The notes under the pieces are model-generated. The model had not been told where the DNA came from and did not search any database. It worked only from the letters and a program-made list of their open reading frames with translations. 64,000 nucleotides of DNA from Rhizobium sp. Leaf371 (GTDB taxonomy: Bacteria; Pseudomonadota; Alphaproteobacteria; Rhizobiales; Rhizobiaceae): NCBI RefSeq assembly GCF_001424045.1, contig NZ_LMQB01000003.1, positions 147,871 through 211,870 of the forward strand. The letters are read 5' to 3'. Of the stretch, positions 33,552 through 42,838 are shown one piece after another. A program made the position numbers and the translations under genes. How positions within the stretch are numbered: the first letter of the stretch is position 1; each line of letters starts with the position of its first letter.

Positions 33552-34514
33552 TCACCCATGAAATCGGCTCCTGTAGGCACTGGGGCCGACGCCAAGCCGC
33601 TGGAGGAAAACGCGCCGCAGGGTCTCGGTCGATCCGAAGCCGCAGCGCGCCGCGGTTCGCGTCACGCTCGCGCCCTCTTCCAGAAGCTGGCGCGCGCGCT
33701 CGAAGCGGATGGTTTCGACGGCGTCAGCAGGTGTGCGGCCGGTGCTTTGACGATAGCGTCTCGAGAAGGTGCGAAGGCTCATGCCTGCCTGGTCGGCCAG
33801 CACGCCGAGCGACAGATTATGTTCGAGATGGCTGGCGATCCAGCCGTGCAGCCGCTCGAAGGTGCCGTCCGACTGCTGCAGGGCCAGCGCGGCGCTGAAC
33901 TGCGCCTGACTGCCCGGACGTTTGAGAAACACGACGAGCTGGCGCGCGACGGCCAGTGCGAGCGGCCGGCCGTGGTCCGCCTCCACCATCGCCAGAGCCA
34001 GATCGATACCGGCCGTCACCCCGGCCGAGGTCCAGACCGATCCGTCCCGCACGAAGATCGGATCGGGATCGAGGCGAACTGCGGGAAAGCGGGCGGCGAA
34101 CTCGGCGCACCGGCCCCAATGCGTCACGGCCCTGCGGCCATCGAGAAGTCCGGCCTCCGCGAGCAGAAAGGCACCGCTGCAGACGGATGCGGTGCGCGAT
34201 GCGCGGGCCGCGCGTCGTCGAACCCAGGTCAGAAGCGCTTCATCGCGGCATGCGGCATTCACGCCGTGGCCGCCGGAGACGATCAGCGTTCCCCCGCCGC
34301 CCTCTTCCGGAAGCGCCTTGGATCGCAGGACGATGCCGGAACTGGTCACGACCTCCCCGTCGGCCGAGACGATGTCGATCGCATAGGGCTTGTTCGCACC
34401 AGCCGGCGCCAGGTCGTTCGCCGTGGCGAAGACCTGCGCCGGCCCCGTCACGTCCAGAATCTGGGCGTTCTCGAAGGCGAGGATCTCGATGGAATGCGGC
34501 AGGTCATTTGGCAT
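33552..34514 (-). CDS. GlxA-type AraC-family regulator (DJ-1/PfpI domain plus HTH)
   Basis: This regulator of 320 residues has an N-terminal DJ-1/PfpI-like domain (about 1-190) and a C-terminal AraC double helix-turn-helix (about 215-315: HLEHNLSLGVLADQAGMSLR, then GRTPADAVETIRFERARQLL). The DJ-1 elbow still carries a cysteine (ASVCSGAFLLAEAGLL). The ATG at 34514 is preferred over a TTG at 34544. It is divergent from an isonitrile-hydratase-like DJ-1 enzyme with a 74-base gap, the classic pairing, and probably activates it. Confidence 0.9.
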   Translation of the reverse strand: MPNDLPHSIEILAFENAQILDVTGPAQVFATANDLAPAGANKPYAIDIVSADGEVVTSSGIVLRSKALPEEGGGGTLIVSGGHGVNAACRDEALLTWVRRRAARASRTASVCSGAFLLAEAGLLDGRRAVTHWGRCAEFAARFPAVRLDPDPIFVRDGSVWTSAGVTAGIDLALAMVEADHGRPLALAVARQLVVFLKRPGSQAQFSAALALQQSDGTFERLHGWIASHLEHNLSLGVLADQAGMSLRTFSRRYRQSTGRTPADAVETIRFERARQLLEEGASVTRTAARCGFGSTETLRRVFLQRLGVGPSAYRSRFHG

Positions 34515-34588
34515 GATATGAGCGATGATTGGCGCAAAGGCCAATCTGTGCTGCAGTAGGGTCGCTCCGTCAACAAGGAAACGGGCTC

Positions 34589-35266
34589 ATGACGCTTCAC
34601 TTTGGAATTCTCTGCTTTCCCGCCGTCCAGCAGCTGGACCTGACCGGGCCTTATGAGGTCTTCGCCTCCGCCACGGGCGCGAAGGTCCATCTCGTGTGGA
34701 AGGATCTTGAGCCCGTGCGAGCCTCGACCGGTCTCTGGCTGCAACCCGACATGCGCTTTGTCGACGCGCCGGATTTCGACGTCCTGTGCGTGCCGGGCGG
34801 CGCGGGCGTCAACGCGCTGCTCACCGACGACGAGACGTTAGCCTTCGTGCGGGACAAGGCCGCCAAGGCGCGCTTCGTGACGTCGGTCTGCACCGGTTCG
34901 CTTGTCCTTGGCCGCGCCGGTCTTCTCCGGGGCCGCCGTGCCACCACGCACTGGAACGCCCATGATTTCCTCGCGAGCTTCGGTGCGGTGCCCGTCAGGG
35001 AGCGGGTCGTGCGGGACGGATCGCTCATCACGGCCGGCGGCGTCACCTCCGGCATCGACTTCGGGCTTGCCGTCGTCGCAGAGCTTATCGGGCAAGAGGA
35101 AGCCGAAACGATCCAGCTGTCGCTGGAATACGCGCCCGAGCCTCCCTTCGGCGCAGGCCTCCCCGAAACCGCCTCGCCGGACGTGCTCGCATCCGCCAGG
35201 GCCCGCATGGCGGGATCGCGGCGGGAGCGAGAGGTGCTCCTGTCCGCGATAGGCCCGGAAAGTTGA
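34589..35266 (+). CDS. DJ-1/PfpI-family protein, isonitrile hydratase-like
   Basis: This 225-residue cytosolic protein has a DJ-1/PfpI fold. The nucleophile elbow is TSVCTGSLVLGRAGLL, with C101 and T102, and D17 lies in QQLDLTGPYEVF. These positions agree with the residues described for Pseudomonas InhA, which hydrates isonitriles to N-substituted formamides. The length (InhA about 228) fits as well. AAGGAA precedes the start. The divergent GlxA-type regulator carries a related domain. Other family members are deglycases or of unknown function, so the substrate remains inferred. Confidence 0.85.
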   Translation: MTLHFGILCFPAVQQLDLTGPYEVFASATGAKVHLVWKDLEPVRASTGLWLQPDMRFVDAPDFDVLCVPGGAGVNALLTDDETLAFVRDKAAKARFVTSVCTGSLVLGRAGLLRGRRATTHWNAHDFLASFGAVPVRERVVRDGSLITAGGVTSGIDFGLAVVAELIGQEEAETIQLSLEYAPEPPFGAGLPETASPDVLASARARMAGSRREREVLLSAIGPES

Positions 35267-35386
35267 GTTCGGTGGCTTGGCTCACGGCGGAAAACGCCGT
35301 CAGTCAACAGATCGTCGAACCCATGCGCGATCGGACCGGCCCGTCAAAGCGGCGCGAAGCCGGGGATTGTGAAACCATTGGGTTCG

Positions 35387-35414
35387 CCCGCTGCTGTCAT
35401 CCCGCTGCTGTCAT
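35387..35414. repeat. Perfect 14-bp tandem duplication
   Basis: CCCGCTGCTGTCAT occurs twice without a gap, about 120 bases upstream of the LysR gene. It may be chance slippage or part of the promoter. Confidence 0.6.
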
Positions 35415-35536
35415 GGAGAGCTCATCCTCCAAGCCGCAAAGCCCTGACGCCCATCATGCCGTGTCGTCTCACGGGGTGGCATGAATTATGCGTCTTCTCC
35501 ACCGTTGGTGCGGCGTTCGAAAGGAGAAGGCTGGTC

Positions 35537-36529
35537 ATGACGCGACAGGCGAATGGGATGATGGATGTGCGTCTGATGCGGACGCTTCTGACCTTGCTGA
35601 CGGAATGCAGCGTTTCGAAGACAGCCGACATTCTGGGGCAAGCGCAGCCGACGGTTAGCCTGACGTTGAAACGGCTGCGGGAAATGCTGGACGATCCGCT
35701 TCTGGTCCGGTCCGGAGGAGCGCTGGTGCCCACGGAGCGCGGTCTCGCTTTGAAGGATACATTGCGCGATATTCTCGGCACGATCGACGCACACCTATCG
35801 CCGCACGCCACCTTCGACCCCGACACTGCGACACGAAACTTTCGCATCGTCGCAGACAACTGCCTCGGAGCCGTGTTTCTGCCCCGGCTGGTCGGAAACA
35901 TTGCACAAAAGGCGCCCAATGTCAGTGTCGATGCGTCGCATATGCCGAGCTATGACGATCTGATCAGCCAGCTCGCGGATGGGTCCATCGATGCGGTCAT
36001 CGGAAACTGGCCGCATCCGCCGGAAAATCTGCGGATGTCGCCCTTGTTGAGCACCGACATCGTCTGCGTCGTTCGCCCGAGCCATCGACTGGCAAGTCTC
36101 CAGGAACCGATGGCGATGGGCGAGTTCCTGAAGGAAAAACATCTCTCTCCGACATCCGACAAGCGCGCCCATCTCAGCCCGATCGACGGACGGCTGATCG
36201 AGCTCGGGCTCAAGCGCAACATCGCCGTCTCCGTACCGGAATATGCGATCACGCCCTACGTGCTGACGCAATCGGACCTCGTCTTCACCACCGGTCGAAT
36301 TTTTGCCGAGCAGATCGCACAATCCTTTCCGCTCGTCGTTCTGGAGGCACCGCGCGAACTCGGTCAGATGCAGTTTTACATGCTCTGGCACGAGTGCAAG
36401 CACCAGTCGCCCGATCACGTCTGGCTGCGACAAACGATCAAGTCGGTTGCGGCCGGCGTTCGCGTCTTCGATCCGACGGGATCGATGCCAATGACCTTCC
36501 TGCGGTCCGAAGCGCCCGTCTTTGTTTAA
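35537..36529 (+). CDS. LysR-family transcriptional regulator
   Basis: This regulator of 330 residues has an N-terminal winged helix (about 10-70: LMRTLLTLLTECSVSKTADI, GQAQPTVSLTLKRLREMLDD) and a LysR substrate-binding domain of NodD/NahR-like type (RNFRIVADNCLGAVFLPRLV). The ATG at 35537 is preceded by AAGGAGAAGG. It is co-directional with, and 138 bases upstream of, a ten-gene transport and degradation operon, and is its probable activator responding to the substrate or an intermediate. Confidence 0.9.
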   Translation: MTRQANGMMDVRLMRTLLTLLTECSVSKTADILGQAQPTVSLTLKRLREMLDDPLLVRSGGALVPTERGLALKDTLRDILGTIDAHLSPHATFDPDTATRNFRIVADNCLGAVFLPRLVGNIAQKAPNVSVDASHMPSYDDLISQLADGSIDAVIGNWPHPPENLRMSPLLSTDIVCVVRPSHRLASLQEPMAMGEFLKEKHLSPTSDKRAHLSPIDGRLIELGLKRNIAVSVPEYAITPYVLTQSDLVFTTGRIFAEQIAQSFPLVVLEAPRELGQMQFYMLWHECKHQSPDHVWLRQTIKSVAAGVRVFDPTGSMPMTFLRSEAPVFV

Positions 36530-36667
36530 CACCAGTGACGCGGGATCGGACGCGAGCGGACCCAGGTTTTGCGCCGTGCAATATAGTCTATTTGGATCGC
36601 GTTATAGGTTTTCCTGTCACGGCGGGCGACATTGGCTGCAGTTCACTCGCAACCATATGAGGGCATC

Positions 36668-37750
36668 ATGGCAGGTTCACAAGTTAGCCGACGTGACGTG
36701 CTTGCAGGGATCGCCGCCGGCGCGGCGGCAGGGATGTTCGGTTCTCTCGGCAGCGCGAGAGCTGCCGTTTCCGAGATGGTCTGGGCGACCTGGGATTCCA
36801 ACGGGCACCCCGAATACGTCGCCGCCTTCGAGGCGCAGACCGGCGTCAAGGTAAAGCTGTCCTTTCTTTCCAGTGAGGATGCGCAGTTTGCGGCCCTGAA
36901 AACCGGCTCGGCCTCCGACTGGGACATGATCAACCCATCGTTGAACGGAAGCTGGCGCTACATCAAGGCTGGATTGCTCGAAGAAATCGACATGGCGAAG
37001 ATCCCCAACGCCGCCAAGATGTACGATGTTTTCAAGACGACGCCAAAGGTTCTCGACGCCTCCGGCAAGCAGTTCGCGGTTCCCTATCTCTGGGGTCTGA
37101 ACCCGATCGTCTACCGCAAGGACAAGTTCGAAAGCGAGCCCGACTACACGACCTTGTTCAACGAGACATACAAGGGCCAGCTTGCCATGCGCGATTATGC
37201 GTTGGAATCCATCGCCATCGCAGGTCTGGTGGCCGGCGTGCCGCGCGACAAGGTCTTTCTCATGGAAACTAGGGAATTGGCGGAGGCCAAGAAGCTGCTG
37301 GTCGCGCAGAAGCCGCTGTTACGCACCTATTGGCAGACGATCGGCGATCTCACCAATCTGTTTGCCACAGGCGAGGTTTCCTGCGCGTTTTCGTGGCGGG
37401 TTCCCTACGATACGCTGAAAGACACATTGCCGATGGGGATGGCCAAGCCGAAGGCCGGCATCATGGGCTGGTGCGACTGCTTTGCCATGCCGGCCACCTT
37501 GTCGGCCGAGAAGAGCGAGATCGGCTACAAGTTCATCGATTATCTGCTCGGGCCGGAATATGCCACGCAGATCGCCAAGATCGGCAATTACGCGACCACG
37601 TCCTCGGTCATCCGCGACGATTTGTCGAAGGAGCAGCAGGAGCCGATCTTCGTCGACGACATGGAGGTGATGAAGTCGTTCATGTGGCCGGTCGCCCCGG
37701 AGAATTATCCCGAGTGGTTGAAGATCTGGAATGAAGTCAAGGCAAGCTGA
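36668..37750 (+). CDS. Spermidine/putrescine-type (PotD/F-like) ABC substrate-binding protein
   Basis: This periplasmic protein of 360 residues has a twin-arginine signal (SRRDVLAGIAAGAAAG) processed near SARA. The mature part (VWATWDSNGHPEYVAAFEAQ, AVPYLWGLNPIVYRKDKF) is of the PotD/extracellular-binding-protein family 1/8 type, used for polyamines, opines and other cationic or N-rich compounds. GAGG 5 bases upstream sets the start. It heads a PotABC-like set, then six catabolic genes, so the ligand is probably the substrate of that pathway. Confidence 0.88.
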   Translation: MAGSQVSRRDVLAGIAAGAAAGMFGSLGSARAAVSEMVWATWDSNGHPEYVAAFEAQTGVKVKLSFLSSEDAQFAALKTGSASDWDMINPSLNGSWRYIKAGLLEEIDMAKIPNAAKMYDVFKTTPKVLDASGKQFAVPYLWGLNPIVYRKDKFESEPDYTTLFNETYKGQLAMRDYALESIAIAGLVAGVPRDKVFLMETRELAEAKKLLVAQKPLLRTYWQTIGDLTNLFATGEVSCAFSWRVPYDTLKDTLPMGMAKPKAGIMGWCDCFAMPATLSAEKSEIGYKFIDYLLGPEYATQIAKIGNYATTSSVIRDDLSKEQQEPIFVDDMEVMKSFMWPVAPENYPEWLKIWNEVKAS

Positions 37751-37752
37751 TC

Positions 37753-38838
37753 ATGGTGACCACGCCTGAAGGGGCGCCAGATTACGCAAGATCGGGATTG
37801 CTGCTGTCCGCCCGCGGCTTAACCAAGACCTATGGTGGGCAATGCGTGGTCGATGGCATCGATCTCGATATTCCGGAAAGGGCGTTCACGACCTTCCTTG
37901 GTCCCTCCGGCTGCGGCAAGACGACCATCTTGCGAATGATTGCCGGTTTCGAAACGCCGGACGCGGGGTCGATCGTGCTCGACGGGCGGGCGCTGTCCGG
38001 GGTTCCGCCGGAGCGCCGGCCGGTCAATACGGTGTTCCAGAGCTATGCCTTGTTTCCACATCTGACGGTGCTCGACAATGTCGCCTTCTCGCTGACCCTG
38101 CGGCGCCAGAGCAATATCGACGTCGCAGCCCGCGTCAAACGCGCGCTGGATGCCGTGCACATGACCGCGTTCGGCGACCGTTATCCCCACCAGCTCTCGG
38201 GTGGCCAGCAGCAGCGGATCGCGGTGGCGCGCGCGATCATCGCCGAACCGCATCTTCTTCTGTTGGACGAACCCCTTTCCGCGTTGGACAAAAAGATGCG
38301 CGGACACCTGCAGATCGAGCTGAAGGATCTGCAGCGGCGTCTCGGTATCGCCTTCGTCTATGTCACCCACGATCAGGAGGAGGCCTTTGCGCTCTCCGAC
38401 ATCGTCGTCGTCATGAACAAGGGGCGCATCGTTCAGAAGGCACCACCGCTGACAATCTACGCCCGCCCTGCCAACGCCTTCGTTGCCGACTTCATCGGAG
38501 CGGCGACCCTCCTTCCGGGCGACATCGTCGCTGGCGAGGAGGCCAACGAATCGGCTGCAATCGACACGGCCATCGGCATCGTCGCGTGCCCGGCGGTGGA
38601 GGGATTGGCGAAAGGAGACAGGGCGGTTCTCGCCATCCGGCCGGAGCACGTCCGCATCGGCACGGACGGCCTGAGCGCGGTGATCCGGCATGTGGTGTTC
38701 AAGGGGGATCGTTACCTTGTCGAGGCCGAGGTCAACGGCTTCATTCTGCAGTTCCTCGCGGATACCCCGCTGACGCCCGGAACGACGGTGGGGCTGATCG
38801 TCGATAAAGACCGCGCCTTCATCACGAGGATCGGCTGA
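37753..38838 (+). CDS. PotA-like ABC transporter ATP-binding protein
   Basis: This ATPase of 361 residues starts 2 bases after the binding protein. Walker A (GPSGCGKTT), the Q-loop (FQSYALFPHLTVLDNV), signature (LSGGQQQRIAVARAI), Walker B (LLLLDEPLSAL) and switch histidine (THDQEEA) are intact. The C-terminal 110 residues are a TOBE domain, as in PotA and other family 3 importers. It energises uptake with the two permeases that follow, and its TGA overlaps the next ATG. Confidence 0.93.
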   Translation: MVTTPEGAPDYARSGLLLSARGLTKTYGGQCVVDGIDLDIPERAFTTFLGPSGCGKTTILRMIAGFETPDAGSIVLDGRALSGVPPERRPVNTVFQSYALFPHLTVLDNVAFSLTLRRQSNIDVAARVKRALDAVHMTAFGDRYPHQLSGGQQQRIAVARAIIAEPHLLLLDEPLSALDKKMRGHLQIELKDLQRRLGIAFVYVTHDQEEAFALSDIVVVMNKGRIVQKAPPLTIYARPANAFVADFIGAATLLPGDIVAGEEANESAAIDTAIGIVACPAVEGLAKGDRAVLAIRPEHVRIGTDGLSAVIRHVVFKGDRYLVEAEVNGFILQFLADTPLTPGTTVGLIVDKDRAFITRIG

Positions 38839-39716
38839 TGGCTCCGGTTTTTCATCGGGCACAGCTTGCCCTCCCCGTGGCCTTGATTCTGATCCCGGGG
38901 TGCGTTCTGCCCCTGGTCGTGCTCCTGGTTTTCAGCGTCTTTGAGGTGGATCTCGATACGTTCACGCTGGTTCCGGCCTTTTCCGGACAGAGCTGGCGCC
39001 AGATTTTCACCAATCCGGTCTTCGCTTTTCTAATCGGCAAGGCGGTCGTCTCCGGCGCGGGCACGGCCGTGCTGGCAGCTTGCGTCGGATACCCGATCGC
39101 CGTTTCGATGACGCGCCTTCCCGTTCTCTGGAAGGGGGTCGGCAGCATCGTCCTTCTGACGCCGCTTTATACGGGCGAGATCGTCAGGATTTATGCCTGG
39201 CGGATCGTCCTTGGCTCCGAGGGGCTCGTCAATGCGGCTCTGGAATGGATCGGCTTGATCGATGAGCCTTTGAAATTTCTGCTTTTCTCGCCGTTCACGA
39301 CCCATCTCGTGCTGCTCTACAACAACCTGCCCTTCATGGTGCTGGCGATCTGGATATCTGCGGAACTGATCGACAAGCGGTTGATCGAGGCCGCACGGGA
39401 TCTTGGCGCCCGCCCGATCGATGCGTTCTTCAAGGTCATTCTGCCACTGACGACGCCGGGACTGGCCGTCGGCATCTTTACGGTCTTCGCGCTGGCCGCT
39501 GGCGATATGATGACGCCGAGCCTTCTCGGCGGAACGTCCGGCGCGACCCCGATGGCGATGATCGACAACCTGTTCGGAACCGCATTCGACTGGCCGCTGG
39601 CCTCCGCTTTGTCGCTCAGCCTTCTCGTTGTCCTGTTCGCCTTTGCCACCGGGTTCGTGACGGTCCTTCTTCGGTTCGAGGGCGCGCGAGCGGTCTTCCA
39701 GAGGGGGACGCGATGA
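38838..39716 (+). CDS. PotB-like ABC permease
   Basis: This inner-membrane protein of 292 residues has six hydrophobic segments and the EAA loop EAARDLGARPIDAFFKVILP, which docks on the ATPase. It resembles PotB-type permeases of polyamine and related importers. It overlaps its neighbours by 1 and 4 bp, so the four transport genes are tightly co-translated. Confidence 0.92.
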   Translation: MAPVFHRAQLALPVALILIPGCVLPLVVLLVFSVFEVDLDTFTLVPAFSGQSWRQIFTNPVFAFLIGKAVVSGAGTAVLAACVGYPIAVSMTRLPVLWKGVGSIVLLTPLYTGEIVRIYAWRIVLGSEGLVNAALEWIGLIDEPLKFLLFSPFTTHLVLLYNNLPFMVLAIWISAELIDKRLIEAARDLGARPIDAFFKVILPLTTPGLAVGIFTVFALAAGDMMTPSLLGGTSGATPMAMIDNLFGTAFDWPLASALSLSLLVVLFAFATGFVTVLLRFEGARAVFQRGTR

Positions 39717-40510
39717 GCCGTCTGGTCGTCTTCACGCTCGGTCTTGCCGTCTGTTTCTTCTATCTGCCCATCGTGGTTCTCGGGATTTTCTCCTTCAACG
39801 CCGCGAGCACGATGGCTTTTCCGCTCACCGGTTTCACCCTCTCCTGGTATGCCGATCTTTTCGGCAACGATGCCTTTCTCGGCGGCTTCATCACCAGCTT
39901 TCTGATCGCGCAGCCCGTGGGGGTGCTGGGCGCACTGATCGGATTGATGGCGGCGTTGGCCGTGACATCGCCGCGCATGCAATTCCGCGCCGCGTTCGCG
40001 ATCCTCGTTCTCGTTCCCTTTCTGGTACCGAAGACGGTCCTGTCCATCGCGCAGGCCATGCTGATCAGCTGGGTGGGACTGGGACGCGGGGCGACCGCGC
40101 TCATTCTGGCGCAGACGCTGGTCGTCATCCCCTTCACCACGACCATCCTTGCCGCCGTGATGATCCGGCTCGACCCGCGGCTTGAGGAAGCGGCGCGGGA
40201 TCTCGGCGCCACCCCGTGGCAGAGTTTCCGGCGTGTCCTGCTGCCCCAGCTGAGCGTCGCCTTGAGTGCCGCCTATTCCATCGGGGTCATCCTGTCGCTG
40301 GCCGATCTCACGATCTCGATGTTCCTGGCCGGCCGCACGCAGCCCCTGTCGCTGATCGTCGCATCGGAATTCCGGCGCGAACTGAAGCCCGACCTCAATG
40401 CCATGCAGGTTTCCGTCCTCGTATTGACGGCCCTGATCGTGGCGCTGACCGAAATCAATCGCCGACGCCGTCTGCGAGGACGTCTGGCGCATGGACGAGA
40501 TGACCGATGA
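39713..40510 (+). CDS. PotC-like ABC permease
   Basis: This second membrane subunit of 265 residues has six hydrophobic segments and the coupling loop EEAARDLGATPWQSFRRVLL. The opening FFYLPIVVLGIFSFNAASTM is typical of PotC-type partners. It overlaps the PotB-like gene by ATGA upstream and the flavin monooxygenase gene by ATGA downstream, tying the importer to the enzymes. Confidence 0.92.
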   Translation: MSRLVVFTLGLAVCFFYLPIVVLGIFSFNAASTMAFPLTGFTLSWYADLFGNDAFLGGFITSFLIAQPVGVLGALIGLMAALAVTSPRMQFRAAFAILVLVPFLVPKTVLSIAQAMLISWVGLGRGATALILAQTLVVIPFTTTILAAVMIRLDPRLEEAARDLGATPWQSFRRVLLPQLSVALSAAYSIGVILSLADLTISMFLAGRTQPLSLIVASEFRRELKPDLNAMQVSVLVLTALIVALTEINRRRRLRGRLAHGRDDR

Positions 40511-42021
40511 TGATTGCCCCGATCGACACATCCCGCATGACACTCGACGAGCTGAAGCAGGCGGCGCTCGCCGATCTCACATTGCTCGGCTATCCCAGCG
40601 CCCCGTGGCTCGGCGATCATCCCCGACCCGACGCGGCCGGGATCGCCGATGCCATCATCGTCGGCGGCGGCCAGTCCGGCGTCACGATCGCTGCCGCCCT
40701 GAAGTGGGACGGACTGCGCCGTGTCCGTGTTCTCGACAGCGGCGCGCCGGGGGCCGAGGGGCCATGGCTGACATTCGCGCGCATGGAAGAATTGCGGACG
40801 CCAAAAACCCAGGTCGGCAATGAATTCAACGTCGTCAACCTGTCTGTCCGCCGCTGGTTCGAGACACGTTACGGGCAGCAGGCCTGGGCCGATCTGTCCC
40901 GTATTCCACGAACGGACTGGAAGGCCTATCTCGACTGGTATGCCGACGTCTTCGAGATCGCCATCGCCAATCATTGCGAGGTCCTGAATGTCGCCCCGGA
41001 TGGCGATTTGATCGCCGTTACCACGCGGATCGACGGGACAATCGAAACATCGCTGGCGCGCACCGTGGTGCTGGCCACCGGATACGACGGCGCAGGGGCG
41101 TGGCGTGTTCCAGCGTTCGTCTCGGACACGCTCGGGCCGGAGAAATTCGATCATACCAACGGCCCGGTCGATTTCGACGCGTTGAAGGGATTGCGCGTCG
41201 GCGTGCTTGGCCATGGTGCATCGGCATTCGACAATGCGATCAAGGCGCTGGAAGCCGGTGCCGCCGCCGTGGATCTGTGCTTCCGGCGCGCGCGTCTGCC
41301 ACGCACCAATCCCCATCGTGCGGTCGAGACGCCCGGCATGATGACGCAGTATCCGGACCTCTCCGAGACCACCCGCTGGGACATCGCCCGGTTCTTCCGC
41401 AGCGCAGATCAGCCGCCGCCGGTTCGCAGTTTCGAAACGGCGACACGCTTTGAAAACTTCACGCTTCGTCCGGCAACCCCTTGGCTGGAGGTTTCTCAAC
41501 AGCCCGATGCGATCCGTGTCACCACCCCCGACGGCGATCTGGAGTTCGATCACCTCCTTCTTGCCACAGGCATGGATGTCGATCTGGCCGTCAGACCCGA
41601 ACTCCGGACCCTCCACGACAAGGTGGCGCTCTGGGGTGACCGGTACATGCCACAGGAAGGCAGCGCGGATGCCCGGCTTGCGAGGTTTCCCTACCTCGAC
41701 GGCTTCTATGGGTTTATCCCGAACAATCCGCACGAAACATGGGTCGGCCGGGTCTTTGCCTTCAACAGCAGCAGTTTCGTCAGTCACGGCCCACACTCCA
41801 CCTCGATCAGCGGACACAAGCATGCCGTGCCGCGGCTTGTCCGCGGTGTCCTGCGTCGACTGCTGCTCGATCGGGAAGCGGTCATCCTGCCGGAACTCAA
41901 AGCCTATACCGCACCGGACCTGCCGATCCCGGACGATTTCGAGAACCGGCTGATCGCGGCCAACCGGCAAGCGGCAAGCTCACCCAAGATTGGGAACCAA
42001 GCCAAAAGGGGTGGCGCATGA
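40507..42021 (+). CDS. FAD/NAD(P)-dependent flavoprotein monooxygenase
   Basis: This cytosolic enzyme of 504 residues has an FAD-binding Rossmann motif (AIIVGGGQSGVTIAAALKW, about 57-75) and a second nucleotide site (GVLGHGASAFDNAIKALEAG, about 235-254), the pattern of class B flavin monooxygenases and related oxidoreductases. RTDWKAYLDWY is also typical of these uncharacterised FAD-NAD(P)-binding proteins. The likely reaction is hydroxylation or N-/Baeyer-Villiger-type oxygenation of the imported compound. It follows the importer by ATGA and is itself followed by the creatininase gene by ATGA. Confidence 0.86.
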   Translation: MMIAPIDTSRMTLDELKQAALADLTLLGYPSAPWLGDHPRPDAAGIADAIIVGGGQSGVTIAAALKWDGLRRVRVLDSGAPGAEGPWLTFARMEELRTPKTQVGNEFNVVNLSVRRWFETRYGQQAWADLSRIPRTDWKAYLDWYADVFEIAIANHCEVLNVAPDGDLIAVTTRIDGTIETSLARTVVLATGYDGAGAWRVPAFVSDTLGPEKFDHTNGPVDFDALKGLRVGVLGHGASAFDNAIKALEAGAAAVDLCFRRARLPRTNPHRAVETPGMMTQYPDLSETTRWDIARFFRSADQPPPVRSFETATRFENFTLRPATPWLEVSQQPDAIRVTTPDGDLEFDHLLLATGMDVDLAVRPELRTLHDKVALWGDRYMPQEGSADARLARFPYLDGFYGFIPNNPHETWVGRVFAFNSSSFVSHGPHSTSISGHKHAVPRLVRGVLRRLLLDREAVILPELKAYTAPDLPIPDDFENRLIAANRQAASSPKIGNQAKRGGA

Positions 42022-42836
42022 CGCAATCCTTCTTCTGGGCAGATCATTCCACCGCCGATTTCGCGTCCCGAAATCTCAGCGAGACCGTGGTCATCCTGCC
42101 AATCTCGGCAATCGAGCAGCACGGGCCTCATCTTCCGGTGCAGGTCGATGCAGCGATCAATGCGGCGATCCTCGATCGGATGGTGCGCCTGCTTGATCCA
42201 ACCGCGGATGTCCTCATCCTGCCGGCGTTCAGCGTCGGCAAGTCGGATGAGCATCTGGCCTATCCGGGAACGCTGACCCTATCGGCGCAAACCCTGCGGC
42301 TCGTCTGGCTCGATATCGCCAGAAGCGCGAAGCGGGCCGGTGTCCGCAAGATCGTCCTGTTCAATTCGCATGGCGGGCAGATCTCGCTGATGGAGATGAC
42401 CTGCCGCGATATCCGTGTCGAACTCGATATGCTCGCGGTCGCCTGTTCCTGGTTTCGGATTGCACCGGTCGATGATCTGTTCTCCCAAACGGAGATCGTG
42501 CACGGCATTCACGGCGGCGATATCGAGACCAGTATGATGCTGGCCATCGCCCCGCATTTGGTCGTCATGGACAAGGCGGAGGATTTCGTGCCGCTGACCC
42601 TTGAGATCGAGCAGTCCGGCAGCCCCTTGACGGCGGAAGGCGCGGTCGGTTTCGGCTGGCAGGCGCAGGACCTTCATCCCGCAGGCGTCTGCGGAAATGC
42701 CGCCAATGCCGACGCCGTCAAAGGCGCGCTGGTGCTGGACCGGGCGGCCACGGGGTTGACGCGCCTGATCGCGGCGACGAGGGATTTCGACATGAGCAGG
42801 CTCACCTCCGAAACCCGCTTCTCGGACGGTCGCTAG
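42018..42836 (+). CDS. Creatininase-family amidohydrolase
   Basis: This metal-dependent cyclic-amidase-type enzyme has 272 residues. The metal ligands occur in AIEQHGPHLPVQVDA (E, H and D), FNSHGGQ and GGDIETSMML, matching the creatininase fold. Relatives include creatininase, the formamidopyrimidine deformylase ArfB and the mycofactocin protease MftE, so the family cleaves cyclic or formyl amides, or peptides. The start overlaps the flavoprotein TGA. In context it probably opens a lactam-like ring or removes a formyl group. Confidence 0.88.
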   Translation: MTQSFFWADHSTADFASRNLSETVVILPISAIEQHGPHLPVQVDAAINAAILDRMVRLLDPTADVLILPAFSVGKSDEHLAYPGTLTLSAQTLRLVWLDIARSAKRAGVRKIVLFNSHGGQISLMEMTCRDIRVELDMLAVACSWFRIAPVDDLFSQTEIVHGIHGGDIETSMMLAIAPHLVVMDKAEDFVPLTLEIEQSGSPLTAEGAVGFGWQAQDLHPAGVCGNAANADAVKGALVLDRAATGLTRLIAATRDFDMSRLTSETRFSDGR

Positions 42837-42838
42837 CC

